Below, piece after piece: positions 54,066 through 63,128 of a stretch of DNA of 64,000 nt. A program made the translations under genes and the position numbers. Source of the DNA: Thermodesulfobacterium sp. TA1 (GTDB lineage Bacteria; Desulfobacterota; Thermodesulfobacteria; Thermodesulfobacteriales; Thermodesulfobacteriaceae); contig NZ_CP043908.1 of assembly GCF_008630935.1 (NCBI RefSeq), positions 682,001 through 746,000 of the forward strand. Reading direction: 5' to 3'. Every line of letters begins with the position of its first letter. The first letter of the stretch is position 1. The notes below the pieces were generated by a model. That model was not told the origin of the DNA, searched no databases, and saw nothing but the letters and a program-made list of their open reading frames with translations.

Positions 54066-54332
54066 GACTGATTTTTTTAGTTAAAGGTTTTAAAGATATC
54101 AATGTCTTCTCTTTTATCTAATAAAAAAATTTTTTTGAAGGTTTATTTTTTTTTAAAACGTTATTAGAAAGTCAAAGGAAGTTTTTTCTTCAACCAAGCT
54201 TGAATTAAGCAAAAGAGGTATATCTTTGTAATTTGTGATTTTAATATTATCGAACAAGGAAACTACCTCTTTATTTTTGAGCCGAGAGATAGAGCTTCAT
54301 AATATTTTTTAAACAACCCTTACTAAATTTAC
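54066..54332. other. AT-rich spacer upstream of aor and tRNA-Glu
   Basis: No gene seen. AAAGAGGTA (54212-54220) and TACCTCTTT (54264-54272) form a 9-bp inverted repeat with a 43-base loop, followed by ATTTTT. It may be the terminator of a lost gene. Confidence 0.35.
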
Positions 54333-54360
54333 TTGACAAAAGATAGAAACCATTTATATT
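54333..54360 (+). promoter_or_regulatory. Promoter of tRNA-Glu and the RNA downstream
   Basis: A perfect TTGACA (54333-54338) and TATATT (54355-54360) with a 16-base spacer lie 24 bases before the tRNA. Confidence 0.7.
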
Positions 54361-54383
54361 TTTAAACATTAAAGTTTCAAAAA

Positions 54384-54456
54384 GCCCCCATCGTCTAGTG
54401 GACTAGGATACTGGCCTCTCACGCCAGAGACACGGGTTCGAATCCCGTTGGGGGCG
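54384..54456 (+). tRNA. tRNA-Glu (CUC anticodon)
   Basis: A 73-base tRNA with acceptor GCCCCCA/TGGGGGC, D arm TCGTCTAGTGGACTAGGA, anticodon loop CTCTCAC (CTC) in the stem CTGGC/GCCAG, and T arm CGGGTTCGAATCCCG. The identity is Glu. The CCA end is not encoded. Confidence 0.96.
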
Positions 54457-54465
54457 CTCTAAAAG

Positions 54466-54675
54466 TTGTCAAGTTAGTCCCCTTGCACAACCCTGGTCGG
54501 CTGCGGTGCAGCTCTAAGCGCTTGATCTGAACTATATGAAGATATAGAACGCGCTGTCGCTTACTCCTCGTGATTGGCTTATTTATGAGCGCAATATCTT
54601 TGACTGACTGCACGCCGAGGTGCAAGACCATCGACTTTAGCCGATAGACTTCAAGTAGTCTTTTATTCAAGTCTT
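54466..54675 (+). ncRNA. GC-rich structured RNA candidate, possibly 6S-like
   Basis: About 200 bases that are far richer in GC than the surrounding AT-rich spacers and carry no plausible gene. Long-range pairing is strong: CTTGCAC near 54483 with GTGCAAG near 54630, TCGGC with GCCGA, and GTGCAG with CTGCAC, stacked into one rod. Inside it, AGCGC and GCGCT enclose the hairpin CTATAT-GAAG-ATATAG. Downstream, AGACT and AGTCT with TTTTATT look like a weak terminator. A rod with internal loops and this length recall 6S RNA. It may share the tRNA-Glu transcript. The identity is inference. Confidence 0.55.
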
Positions 54676-54858
54676 CTGTTTAAATTTTACAATTTTATAA
54701 AATTATAAAATTATAAAATTTAATTAAAAAATTTAAAAAATAAAGAAAAACCCAAGAAAAGAAGACCTAATTAGGTCTAAAGGGATTTGACTTTTTTTGG
54801 GAAAGTTTCTTAAACTAAAATTAGATGAAAAAATTAAAAAATTATGAGGGGTTATCTT

Positions 54859-55305
54859 ATGAAAAAGTTGTTTTTGTTCTTTATTTTGTTTTTAGGACTT
54901 TGGGGAACAGCCTGTAGTAAAAAGGAAGTTAGTAAGAGTTCAGGTATAGACTTAAAAGAAGGAAAATGGGAAATAACGGTTAGCATGGAGTCTTCTTCAT
55001 ACCCTGGAAAACTTCCTAATCAGGTCTATACCCAATGTATTACTAAAGATGAGGCTATCCCTATCCAAGGGCAAGCTATGTCCTCTTCAAACCAGAACTG
55101 TGTTTATAAGCAAAAGGAGGTGAAAGGAAACAGTATTTCTTGGATTATGGAATGTAAAGAGGAGGGAGAAACAATCGTTAACCAGGGTTCTATGGTTTAC
55201 AAAGGAGACCAGTTTGATGGACGTGTAATCGTTAAAAGTAAAGATACTGAGTTTGTTCAAACCATGCAAGGTAAATGGGTAGGTAAATGTGAGGATAGGA
55301 GGTAA
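54859..55305 (+). CDS. DUF3617-like lipoprotein
   Basis: A 148-residue exported protein. The signal peptide (MKKLFLFFILFLGLWGTACSKK) ends in a lipobox with Cys at about residue 19. The mature part (GIDLKEGKWEITVSMES, QCITKDEAIP, CVYKQKEVKGNSISW, GKWVGKC) matches the DUF3617 pattern, with four Cys that could pair. The ATG at 54859 has GAGGGG at the right spacing; an ATG at 54844 would include it. Function unknown. The next gene starts three bases after its stop, so the two are a pair. Confidence 0.8.
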   Translation: MKKLFLFFILFLGLWGTACSKKEVSKSSGIDLKEGKWEITVSMESSSYPGKLPNQVYTQCITKDEAIPIQGQAMSSSNQNCVYKQKEVKGNSISWIMECKEEGETIVNQGSMVYKGDQFDGRVIVKSKDTEFVQTMQGKWVGKCEDRR

Positions 55306-55308
55306 ATC

Positions 55309-57267
55309 ATGAAAAAAAGTTTATTATTTTTAAGTTGCTTAATTTTTTTGGGTTTGGTGGTCCAACCTCTGAGGGTTCAATCTTTTCAGACTTTACAGAA
55401 ACAGACTTTACAAAAAGTTAGTCAACCAGTTCAACTTCAATGGATAGCTCCTAAAAAAGCTGTTTTAGGACATACAGACCCTATACCTTCTGAAGCGGTA
55501 AAGATTTCTAAGCTTAATTTGGAATTAAAACCAGGAGAAACCTTAGAGTTTTATGTTCCTTTGCAAAAAGGAGGGACAGAGGTCTCAGTTAAATTTGTTC
55601 CTGAAAAACTTACGATACAAAAACCTTTGCTTAAAAAGGTACCTATATCAGACCCTAAAAAGGTAGAAGAGGTTTTACAAACTTTAGTTTATGAGCAAAA
55701 TAAAGAGACAAAAACCAAGGACCTTTCTTTTATTCTTTTACTTAAAAACAACTTAGGGGTACAAAAAGTTTTTTATCCGGTAGAAGGATTAAGCAGTAGG
55801 TACAAGTTTTGGTTAAAAGTAGGGAGTGAGTTTTCAGGGTTTACACAGGCAAAAGGTATTTTGAAAAATGAAAGTTCTCATATACTCAAAGGAACGGTTT
55901 ATGTTTCTTCTACCGACCATGCTAAAAAGATGGCTTATCAGCTGCAAAAACAACAAACTGAGATAGAGGAAGCCATCGAAAACGCTAAAAATCCCGAAAT
56001 GTTGTGGATAGTGTCTCAACTACTTAAGAGGCATATAAAAGGTTATCCAGGTGGCAAGTCAGAGTTTGAAGAAAGCTTGGCTAAAAACCTATCAGGCTTA
56101 AAGGTTCCGCAGTCTTTAGTAGTAAACGTTTCTGAAACCCTTACTAAATATGAGCATAAATTAGAAAGAAGGATCGTTAACCGAGAAGTATTAAAAATAG
56201 GGGAAACCCAACCGGTTAAAAGAGAAACTATAAACAAGTTTTTGAGGTTAGAAAAAATAGATAAAAAATCTTCCTTAGAAGGATTAGAAGGGAAAGTTGA
56301 CAGAATACCTACCGATGGACCAAGGATACATATAATCTATCCTAACGGTGATGATACTTGGGAAGAGGGAAAAACTTATAACATAAGATGGGAAAGTGCT
56401 AACTATCAGCAACAGGTTAAACTGATTTTAAAGTGGCAAGGAGGTCAGTATGTGATAGGAAATATTCCTAATACAGGAAGTTATCTGCTAACCTTACCTA
56501 AGCTAAGTAATCAAAAGGAACTTCCAATATGGGTCGGTGTTTTTTCTATAGATGAAAAAATTGGAGATTGGAGTGATAAAAGTTTGGTGGTTAAAAAGTT
56601 TGGGGCAAACGAGAAGTATAAAATTAGATTATTAGGGATTATGTCCCATCGTTGTGCCGATGACGAAGGTTGGGAAAGAGGATGTGATGGAGAAGAACCT
56701 TATGTTTTGTGGACAGCCTTTGGCCCAAACTATGAGACATACGGAAGGACTGATGAAGGGAAGGGGGTAGAAAAGGGAGATTCTTGGCTTTTTTCTCAAG
56801 ATGTAAACGTCTATGGAGGAGGTTCAAACAAAACGCAGGCTATAGAAGTAAATTCTCCGCTTATTTTTGTATACATGGTTTTAGAAAAGGATTCTGGTTC
56901 ACCCAGCAGGGATGAAATAGTTAATGCTACAGTAGGAGCTCTTTCCTTGGCTAAAGCCATTTATGATAAAAAATGGGATGAAGCCATCAAAAACGTAGGG
57001 GCTGTTTGGGATACTATAGTAATCTTTCAAAAGATAGCGGCAAAAAGTGATGACCTTTATCCTCCTTATCTCTCTTATTTTGACCATCAAACCTTGCTTC
57101 AGATTACCACAGGAAACGGCAATCCACCTCCTTTAGATAGAGCTTTAGTCTCCTCTATTGGAAACTACGACCACCTGTCTATAAGAAAAGCAGACATATA
57201 TAACGACCCTATCAATCAACGAGGCCTTCAATGGAGCGTGATTTATATGGTAATAAGAGAAGAATAG
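55309..57267 (+). CDS. Large exported protein with Kre9/KNH-like domain
   Basis: A 652-residue protein with a signal peptide (about residues 1-25). I do not recognise the full length. Residues 340-420 (IHIIYPNGDDTWEEGKTYNI and GNIPNTGSYLLTLP) form an Ig-like fold typical of the Ser/Thr-rich Kre9/KNH family, seen in many bacterial surface proteins. A helical stretch at about 200-320 precedes it. The last 220 residues (HRCADDEGWERGCDGEEPYV, then VMVLEKD-type beta strands) look like a separate domain with an acidic, possibly calcium-binding, segment. It is co-transcribed with the lipoprotein before it. It may be secreted or held at the surface. Confidence 0.7.
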   Translation: MKKSLLFLSCLIFLGLVVQPLRVQSFQTLQKQTLQKVSQPVQLQWIAPKKAVLGHTDPIPSEAVKISKLNLELKPGETLEFYVPLQKGGTEVSVKFVPEKLTIQKPLLKKVPISDPKKVEEVLQTLVYEQNKETKTKDLSFILLLKNNLGVQKVFYPVEGLSSRYKFWLKVGSEFSGFTQAKGILKNESSHILKGTVYVSSTDHAKKMAYQLQKQQTEIEEAIENAKNPEMLWIVSQLLKRHIKGYPGGKSEFEESLAKNLSGLKVPQSLVVNVSETLTKYEHKLERRIVNREVLKIGETQPVKRETINKFLRLEKIDKKSSLEGLEGKVDRIPTDGPRIHIIYPNGDDTWEEGKTYNIRWESANYQQQVKLILKWQGGQYVIGNIPNTGSYLLTLPKLSNQKELPIWVGVFSIDEKIGDWSDKSLVVKKFGANEKYKIRLLGIMSHRCADDEGWERGCDGEEPYVLWTAFGPNYETYGRTDEGKGVEKGDSWLFSQDVNVYGGGSNKTQAIEVNSPLIFVYMVLEKDSGSPSRDEIVNATVGALSLAKAIYDKKWDEAIKNVGAVWDTIVIFQKIAAKSDDLYPPYLSYFDHQTLLQITTGNGNPPPLDRALVSSIGNYDHLSIRKADIYNDPINQRGLQWSVIYMVIREE

Positions 57268-57385
57268 ACTTTATAAACCAAAAGCCCAAAAAATAAGCTT
57301 AAATTGCTCTCTAATTTCTTTAAACGAGATTAGAGAGCAATTTTTTGTAGAATAGGCAACATGTTTTAATACCTCAAATAATTGT

Positions 57386-57454
57386 AGTGTCTAAAAAAGG
57401 ATTGTTATATTTATACAACGGATCAATTTGAGAGGAATTTTAAGGGGAAGTGAA
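57386..57454 (+). mobile_element. IS256-like relic, copy D
   Basis: AGTGTCT at 57386 matches an element end. From about 57408 the frame YIYTTDQFERNFKGK matches the transposase motif FIYTTNQVERLAKE of copy B. The rest is gone. It lies between the exported-protein gene and the P-type ATPase. Confidence 0.55.
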
Positions 57455-57539
57455 ACAGAGAGAATACTTTGGATTTTTTGCCTAAAAGAGTATAATACGA
57501 TATAATCTTTACAACAAAAGAATTTCTGAGATCAAAGAG

Positions 57540-60059
57540 ATGATGCATCAACTTACCGTAGATGAGGCTTTGCAAAGGCTTTCTGCTTCAGTTGGTGGTC
57601 TCTCTCAGGATGAAGTAAAAAGAAGGTTGCAATTTTATGGTCCCAACGAGTTAAAGGAAGAAAAAGAAAACAAGCTTAAGGTTTTTATCAGGCAGTTTAC
57701 CAGTCCCTTCATCTTGATCTTAATTTGTGCCGGGTTTTTAGCTTTTTTTCTTGGAGACCTAAAAGATGCCATAGTTATCTTTGGTTTGGTTTTGGCTAAC
57801 GGCTTGATAGGCTTCTATCAAGAGTTAAAGGCTCTTGCTTCCGTTGAGGCTTTGAGGAAGCTTGCTCAGGCTAAGGTAAGAGTTTTAAGGGATGGCAGAG
57901 AAGTAGAGGTGGATGTAAGGGAGCTTGTACCTGGAGATGTAGTTTTGCTTGGAGAAGGGGATGTTGTGCCAGCTGATCTAAGACTAATCTCTGCTACAGG
58001 CTTGATGGTAGATGAGGCTCTGCTTACCGGAGAGTCTATCCCTGCAGAGAAAATAGCCCAAGTAGTTCTTAAAGAGGATACCCCAATCCATGCAAGAAAA
58101 AACCTTGTCTTCAAGGGAACAACGGTTGTTAAGGGGAAAGCCATCGCTCTGGTGTATGCTACTGGAGAAAATACCGAAGTGGGGAAGATTGCTAAGAAGA
58201 TGCAGGAAAAGTCGCCTGAGAGCCCACTCATTAAGGCTCTCGGCGCTTTAGGTAAAAGGTGGGTCATTATTCTTGTTTTTCTTCTCTCTGTACTCGTTCT
58301 AATTGGTATTCACCAGGGAAGGGAAGCCAAAACTATCGTATTTTTTGCCATAGCTCAGCTTGTGTCTGCTGTGCCTGAGGGGTTTCCAATTGTGGTTACC
58401 ATAACGCTGGTTATAGGAGCCATAAGGCTTTCTCGAGAGAATGTCTTAGCAAAGTACCTTCCTTCGGTTGAAACCTTAGGTAGTGCTACCTTCATATGTT
58501 CTGATAAAACCGGAACTATCACTACAGGGAAGCTTAAGGTTGCTGACTATGTAACCATTGATGAAGAAAAATTCATCTTAGCTTGTGCCCTTTGCAACGA
58601 TGCTGAGCTTGTAGATGGTGAGGGAAAGGGCGATCCATTGGAAGTGAGCCTTCTTGAATGGTTAAAGGACAAAGAGGTTGACTACAGAGTCTTAAGAGAA
58701 GAATACCCAAGAGTCTGGGAAGAGCCTTTTGACACGAAAAAGCGGTTCATGGCTACTGCGGTAATAGCCAAAGAAGGGGGGATAGATTTCTACATCAAGG
58801 GTTCTTTTGAGAGCCTTTCTAAGATGTGCGAAGGTGAATGTCCAACAGAATTTTTTGCCATTCATGATAGTCTTGCAAAAAAGGGATTAAGGGTTTTAGC
58901 CTTTGGCTATGCAAGACTAAAGGACGTACCGAAAAACGTTGATGAAATAAGATTTCAGATCTTAGGCCTAATGGGTTTTCTTGACCCACCAAAGGAAGGG
59001 GTAAAGGAGGCTATCCTTCAAGCAAAAAAGGCTGGCATAAAGGTTATAATGATAACCGGTGACAATTTACTCACCGCAAGAGCAGTAGCGGAGATGGTGA
59101 GTCTTCATTCTAAAAATGACCTCACGATAGAGGGGAAAGATCTCGCTAAGTATAATGATGATGAGCTCTATGAGGTCCTAAAAAGGGTCTCAGTAGTTGC
59201 TCGGGCCGTACCTGATGACAAATACCGTATTGTAAAGGTGCTTCAGTCAAAGAAGGAAATCGTAGTGGTTACCGGTGATGGTGTAAACGATGTGCCAGCC
59301 CTCAAGGTGGCTGACCTTGGCATAGCTATGGGTTCGGGTTCTCAAGCGGCAAAGGATGCCGCAAAGATGATCATCACCGACAACAACCTTGCGATAATAG
59401 TTAATGCCATCAAGCGAGGGAGGCTCATTGCTAAAAATATATCTAAAGTCATAAGATATCTTTTTTCTACCAGTGTCTTTGAGGTGTTATACAACTCTTT
59501 AGCCATTATCATGGGCTTGCCCTTGCCGCTTTACGCCACGCAAATACTCTGGATAAACCTTGTAACCGATGGGGCTCAAGATAAAGCCTATCCCTTCACT
59601 AAGTATGAAGGGGAACCCATGAAGGAAAAGCCTAAGAAACCGGAGAAAGTTTTCTTAGGTAAAGAACAGATGTTCAAAATAGTCTACAATGGTTTATTTA
59701 TGGCTTTTTCTCATTTCTTTTTGTTCAAATATCTTGTGAATATTTATCCCTACGAAGTTGCTCTGACTATAAGCTTTACCTCAGCAGCAGTTACTCAGTG
59801 GGCTGTTGGTATCCAAGAGATTGGCGAGAAGCCTTTCTTTAAAAATCCAGTCCAGTACATGCAACTAAATCCCTACATATACTTGGGAGTCCTCATAGGT
59901 GGCTTGCTTCAGCTTATGGCTATCTATGCGATTCCTCACTATTTTCACGCTGTAATCCTTGGTATTAGAGAGCTCCTTTATGTGATGTTCATTCCAGTTT
60001 TGACTTTTATAGCCATTGAGATTAGAAAGTGGTTTTTCTTGAGACATGACTTGAAGTGA
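57540..60059 (+). CDS. P-type cation-transporting ATPase
   Basis: An 839-residue membrane pump. The actuator has LTGESIPAEK, the phosphorylation site is CSDKTGTITTGKL (Asp near residue 322), and the hinge is TGDGVNDVPALK. M4 has SAVPEGFP, as in calcium-type ATPases. M6 reads NLVTDGAQDKAYPF where calcium pumps have NLVTDGLPA, so the ion is not certain. The N-terminal cation-ATPase domain (TVDEALQRLSASVGGLSQDE) fits the PMR1/SERCA group. Composition is visibly richer in GC than flanking genes, and relics of IS and toxin genes flank it, so it looks acquired. No metal-binding N-terminal domain is seen. Confidence 0.9.
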   Translation: MMHQLTVDEALQRLSASVGGLSQDEVKRRLQFYGPNELKEEKENKLKVFIRQFTSPFILILICAGFLAFFLGDLKDAIVIFGLVLANGLIGFYQELKALASVEALRKLAQAKVRVLRDGREVEVDVRELVPGDVVLLGEGDVVPADLRLISATGLMVDEALLTGESIPAEKIAQVVLKEDTPIHARKNLVFKGTTVVKGKAIALVYATGENTEVGKIAKKMQEKSPESPLIKALGALGKRWVIILVFLLSVLVLIGIHQGREAKTIVFFAIAQLVSAVPEGFPIVVTITLVIGAIRLSRENVLAKYLPSVETLGSATFICSDKTGTITTGKLKVADYVTIDEEKFILACALCNDAELVDGEGKGDPLEVSLLEWLKDKEVDYRVLREEYPRVWEEPFDTKKRFMATAVIAKEGGIDFYIKGSFESLSKMCEGECPTEFFAIHDSLAKKGLRVLAFGYARLKDVPKNVDEIRFQILGLMGFLDPPKEGVKEAILQAKKAGIKVIMITGDNLLTARAVAEMVSLHSKNDLTIEGKDLAKYNDDELYEVLKRVSVVARAVPDDKYRIVKVLQSKKEIVVVTGDGVNDVPALKVADLGIAMGSGSQAAKDAAKMIITDNNLAIIVNAIKRGRLIAKNISKVIRYLFSTSVFEVLYNSLAIIMGLPLPLYATQILWINLVTDGAQDKAYPFTKYEGEPMKEKPKKPEKVFLGKEQMFKIVYNGLFMAFSHFFLFKYLVNIYPYEVALTISFTSAAVTQWAVGIQEIGEKPFFKNPVQYMQLNPYIYLGVLIGGLLQLMAIYAIPHYFHAVILGIRELLYVMFIPVLTFIAIEIRKWFFLRHDLK

Positions 60060-60179
60060 GGCTAAGATTAGCTAAGTTTAAGCTTGAAGCGTTTATTATC
60101 GTGTCTCGCGAAAGAATGTGTTGTGCAATTGTTCCATCCTCTGTAAGATCGTTTTGAAAACGATTATTCCACTTTTAAG

Positions 60180-60324
60180 GTTTACCAGCAGATAAACAAA
60201 AGAAACGGAAACCTCTGGGAAATAATTTTGGAATTTTCAGATGAAGAAGTTAAACGAAAGGCAAAGAAAAGTTTTAGAGAAGCTTGTAAAATCTGGAATT
60301 ATTAATATGATTAACTCTAAGTAA
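60180..60324 (+). pseudogene. Relic of the toxin-partner locus
   Basis: The sequence repeats the end of the 88-residue partner gene and the start of the toxin at 1652-2537. One frame (60180-60305) is open for 41 codons, ending DEEVKRKAKKSFREACKIWN and stop, against DEEINQKAKKGFREACKIWN in the other copy. The overlapping toxin frame starts at ATG 60241 (MKKLNERQRKVLEKLVKSGI) and stops after 27 codons. The rest of the toxin is absent. Both frames of the overlap have stayed open. Confidence 0.75.
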
Positions 60325-60383
60325 ATATTTTAGGGTATTTCTTACGATTAATGTTTAATCTTTAAAGGTATAATTTAAACAAA

Positions 60384-61520
60384 ATGAAACCTATTAGAAT
60401 AAGAGACTTATTTTTCTCTTTTTTAAAACTTGGGCTTACTGCTTTTGGTGGTCCTGCGATGGTTGCCTACATCCAGGACTTAGCTGTAGATAAAAAGAAA
60501 TGGCTTGATGAAAAAACCTTTCAGGAAGGAGTTGCCCTTGCTCAGGCTATTCCAGGTGCAACTGCTATGCAAGTTGTAGCTTATGTTGGATTTAAAACCA
60601 GAGGAAATATAGGTGGGCTTGTTAGTTTTATATCTTTTGGACTTCCCGCTTTTCTGCTTATGCTTTTTTTATCCTATGTTTATACCAAAACTTATAACCT
60701 TCCAGAGGTTATCTCTATTTTTGCTGGTCTACAAGCAATAGTTGTTGCTATTGTTGCTAATGCTTTTTTAAGTTTTGCAAAACCTGTAATTAAATCAGTA
60801 GGTAAGATAATCGTAGCTATTTTTTCTTTTTTGCTTTTTCTTTTTAAAATTAGTCCTTTCCTGATAATTATAGCTTGTTTTCTTCTTTCTCAAATAATTT
60901 TTAAAGACACTCCTGACCATAAATTCCAAAACTCAAAAAAGTTTAATTTTGTAGGCATTTTTATTTTAATCCTATTTATAGGATTAATTTTTCTTTATTT
61001 CTTGGACAAATTTCTTTTCAAACTTTCTTTGATTATGATGAAAATAGATCTTTTTGCCTTTGGAGGAGGATACGCCTCTGTACCTTTGATGTTACATGAA
61101 ATTGTAGATAGACTACATTGGCTTGATAGTAAAACCTTTATGGATGGAATTGCCCTTGGACAGATAACCCCAGGACCTATCGTCATTACAGCAACCTTTG
61201 TAGGATACTTAATAAGAGGTTTTTTAGGTGCTATAGTAGCCACAATTTCAGTTTTTATCCCTTCTTTTATAATAATGGCTTTTGCTTCTGAAATTTCTGA
61301 AAAAATAAGAAATTCAAAAATCTTTTTAAGAGCAAAAAAAGGGCTTTTAGCCTCTTTTTCGGGTTTACTTCTTTTTGCAACTTTTAAATTTATTATTTTA
61401 GTAGAGTGGAATTTTTTAAAACTAACGATAGCCTTAGGGAGTTTTTTAGCTCTTTATAAAAAAATAAATATTTTTTATGTAGTTCTCATTGGTGCGATTA
61501 TTTCGTCTATTATTTTTTAA
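60384..61520 (+). CDS. chrA: ChrA-family chromate transporter
   Basis: A 378-residue inner-membrane protein with two CHR domains. Domain 1 has LKLGLTAFGGPAMVAYIQ, VALAQAIPGATAMQ and VAYVGFKTRG. Domain 2 has IDLFAFGGGYASVPLMLHEI, GIALGQITPGPIVITATFVG and YLIRGFLGAIVA. About 10-12 membrane segments are expected. Members export chromate or related oxyanions such as sulfate, so in this organism a sulfur role is possible. It follows the ATPase with the toxin relic between them. The start lies soon after an AT-rich spacer with no strong ribosome site. Confidence 0.9.
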   Translation: MKPIRIRDLFFSFLKLGLTAFGGPAMVAYIQDLAVDKKKWLDEKTFQEGVALAQAIPGATAMQVVAYVGFKTRGNIGGLVSFISFGLPAFLLMLFLSYVYTKTYNLPEVISIFAGLQAIVVAIVANAFLSFAKPVIKSVGKIIVAIFSFLLFLFKISPFLIIIACFLLSQIIFKDTPDHKFQNSKKFNFVGIFILILFIGLIFLYFLDKFLFKLSLIMMKIDLFAFGGGYASVPLMLHEIVDRLHWLDSKTFMDGIALGQITPGPIVITATFVGYLIRGFLGAIVATISVFIPSFIIMAFASEISEKIRNSKIFLRAKKGLLASFSGLLLFATFKFIILVEWNFLKLTIALGSFLALYKKINIFYVVLIGAIISSIIF

Positions 61521-61540
61521 AATATCTATAGTTTTGGTAG

Positions 61541-61778
61541 TTCTTTCAAGATCAAGTATAATAACCTCTCAGTTGACCCTTTTCTTAGGAGATATCTTTA
61601 CCACCTCAAGTATAAGATTTTCCAAGATATTTTTTAAGTAGCTTGTTGAGCGTCTTATGAAACAAGGTTAAAAATTCTTCTAAAGAATGAAAAGGTAGGT
61701 AATTTTTTGTGTTAATCTTTAGGGAAGCTCCTATGCCCTTTTCTATTCCTCAAAACTTTACATAACTAATGAGACAAT
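61541..61778 (-). mobile_element. IS256-like relic, copy E (reverse)
   Basis: On the minus strand the left end TGTCTCATTAGTTATGTAAA is followed by the GGCATAGGAGCTTCCCT arm and a translated N-terminus (NYLPFHSLEEFLTLFHKTLN) similar to copy B. It then jumps to GTCAACTGAGAGGTTATTAT and TTGATCTTGAAAGAAC, matching the 3' part of the transposase gene. The right end is missing. The deletion resembles that of copy A. It carries no working gene. Confidence 0.75.
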
Positions 61779-61844
61779 ATTGTTAAAGACTTGATAAGTT
61801 TTTAGGTTGTGATTAAAATTATTTTTATAAATTAGGAGAGAAAT

Positions 61845-62996
61845 ATGCAAGTAATACCGATAGACCTTTACGAAACTTTGGAAGAGTTAGACCCTAAAAC
61901 AAAAGCCGCTTTTATACGATTGGTTAAATTTTTGGGAGAAATGGTTAGAAGAGAGGATTTTCTTGAACTTAAAAATGAGGTAAGAAACCTTACAAAAGCT
62001 GTAACAGAATTAGCGGAGGCTCAGAAGAGGACCGAGGAGAGACTAAATGAGTTAGCGGAAGCTCAGAAGAGGACCGAGGAGAGACTAAATGAGTTAGCGG
62101 AAGCTCAGAAGAGGACCGAGGAGAGACTAAATGAGTTAGCGGAAGCTCAGAAGAGGACCGAGGAGAGACTAAATGAGTTAGCGGAGGCTCAGAAGAGGAC
62201 CGAGGAGAGACTAAATGAGTTAGTGGAAGCTCAGAAGAGGACCGAGGAGAGACTAAATGAGTTAGCGGAGGCTCAAAAGAGGACTGAGGAGAGAGTAAAT
62301 GAATTAGCAGAAAAAGTAAATGAGTTAGCGGAAGCTCAAAAGAGGACTGAGGAGAGACTAAATGAGTTAGCGGAGGCTCAAAAGAGGACTGAGGAGAGAG
62401 TAAATGAATTAGCAGAAAAAGTAAATGAGTTAGCGGAAGCTCAAAAGAGGACTGAGGAGAGAGTAAATGGATTAGCAGAAAAAGTAAATGAGTTAGCAGA
62501 GGCTCAGAAGAGGACTGAGGAAGAATTGAAAAGTCTTTCCCAAATCGTAGCAGAGCTTGTGGTATCTCATAAAAAGCTGGCAGAGGCTCATAAAATCACA
62601 AGGGAACAACTCGGTGGTTTAGCACACACCGTAGGGTATGTTTTAGAAAACGAAGCGTATAAATACCTTCCTAAACTACTTAAAAGGGATTTTAACGTTG
62701 AAGTTGAAGGAAGGATCATAAGAGACTATATAGAGGTTTTACCCAATAAATATGAAGAAATAAATATTTTAGGTAGGGGCAAACTTGGGGAAGAACCTGT
62801 AGTTATTATAGGTGAGGCCAAGGCGCAGCTTAAAAAATCTGATATAGACCAATTTATCAAGCGAGTGCAAAGGTTAGAAAAGTTTTTCCCAGAGAAAAAA
62901 GTGTTGGTCCTGGTTACCCATCAAACTTCTCCTCAAGTTAGAAATTATGCCGAGACCAAAGGACTAAAAATCTATTTTTCCTATGAATTTGATTAG
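61845..62996 (+). CDS. Coiled-coil repeat protein with nuclease-like C-terminus
   Basis: A 383-residue protein in three parts. Residues 1-55 are helical. Residues 55-225 are 11 copies of a [14 protein letters not shown] unit (14 residues) or close variants, sometimes separated by an 8-residue VNELAEKV unit, making one long coiled coil. The last 130 residues resemble DUF3782-type restriction-endonuclease-like folds: [19 protein letters not shown] and [20 protein letters not shown] give an E-x-K active-site pattern. The function is unknown. A nuclease activity is inferred from the motif. The ATG follows TTAGGAGAG. Confidence 0.8.
   Translation: MQVIPIDLYETLEELDPKTKAAFIRLVKFLGEMVRREDFLELKNEVRNLTKAVTELAEAQKRTEERLNELAEAQKRTEERLNELAEAQKRTEERLNELAEAQKRTEERLNELAEAQKRTEERLNELVEAQKRTEERLNELAEAQKRTEERVNELAEKVNELAEAQKRTEERLNELAEAQKRTEERVNELAEKVNELAEAQKRTEERVNGLAEKVNELAEAQKRTEEELKSLSQIVAELVVSHKKLAEAHKITREQLGGLAHTVGYVLENEAYKYLPKLLKRDFNVEVEGRIIRDYIEVLPNKYEEINILGRGKLGEEPVVIIGEAKAQLKKSDIDQFIKRVQRLEKFFPEKKVLVLVTHQTSPQVRNYAETKGLKIYFSYEFD
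62011..62530 (+). repeat. 42-base tandem repeat array encoding the coiled coil
   Basis: Near-identical 42-base units (containing GAAGCTCAGAAGAGGACCGA) repeat in tandem, the first six or so with only one- or two-base differences. Later units have two variants and extra 24-base spacers. Recent expansion by slippage or unequal exchange is likely, and length should vary between strains. It is coding and not a CRISPR array. Confidence 0.85.
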
Positions 62997-63128
62997 ATAA
63001 CTTTTCATGAAAACTCTTTGGTTACGTTTATAAATTTAAACTCACAATATTAATAGTATCTTCTAAAAATTGACATAGAAAACTAACGTGTTATCTTTAA
63101 AACGATAAATAAGCTTAGGGAGAAGTTT

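Noticed and set aside
54419-54670. 83-codon minus-strand frame ending in PPTGFEPVSLA
   Set aside because: The end is the complement of the tRNA-Glu, a common false frame. The rest is the structured RNA candidate read backwards.
57866-58267. 133-codon minus-strand frame inside the P-type ATPase
   Set aside because: It is rich in Ser and Thr as expected from antisense of a GC-richer gene, and the ATPase frame has every motif.
62011-62530. Tandem repeats resembling a CRISPR array
   Set aside because: Units are contiguous, in frame and translated as a coiled coil. There are no unique spacers and no cas genes.
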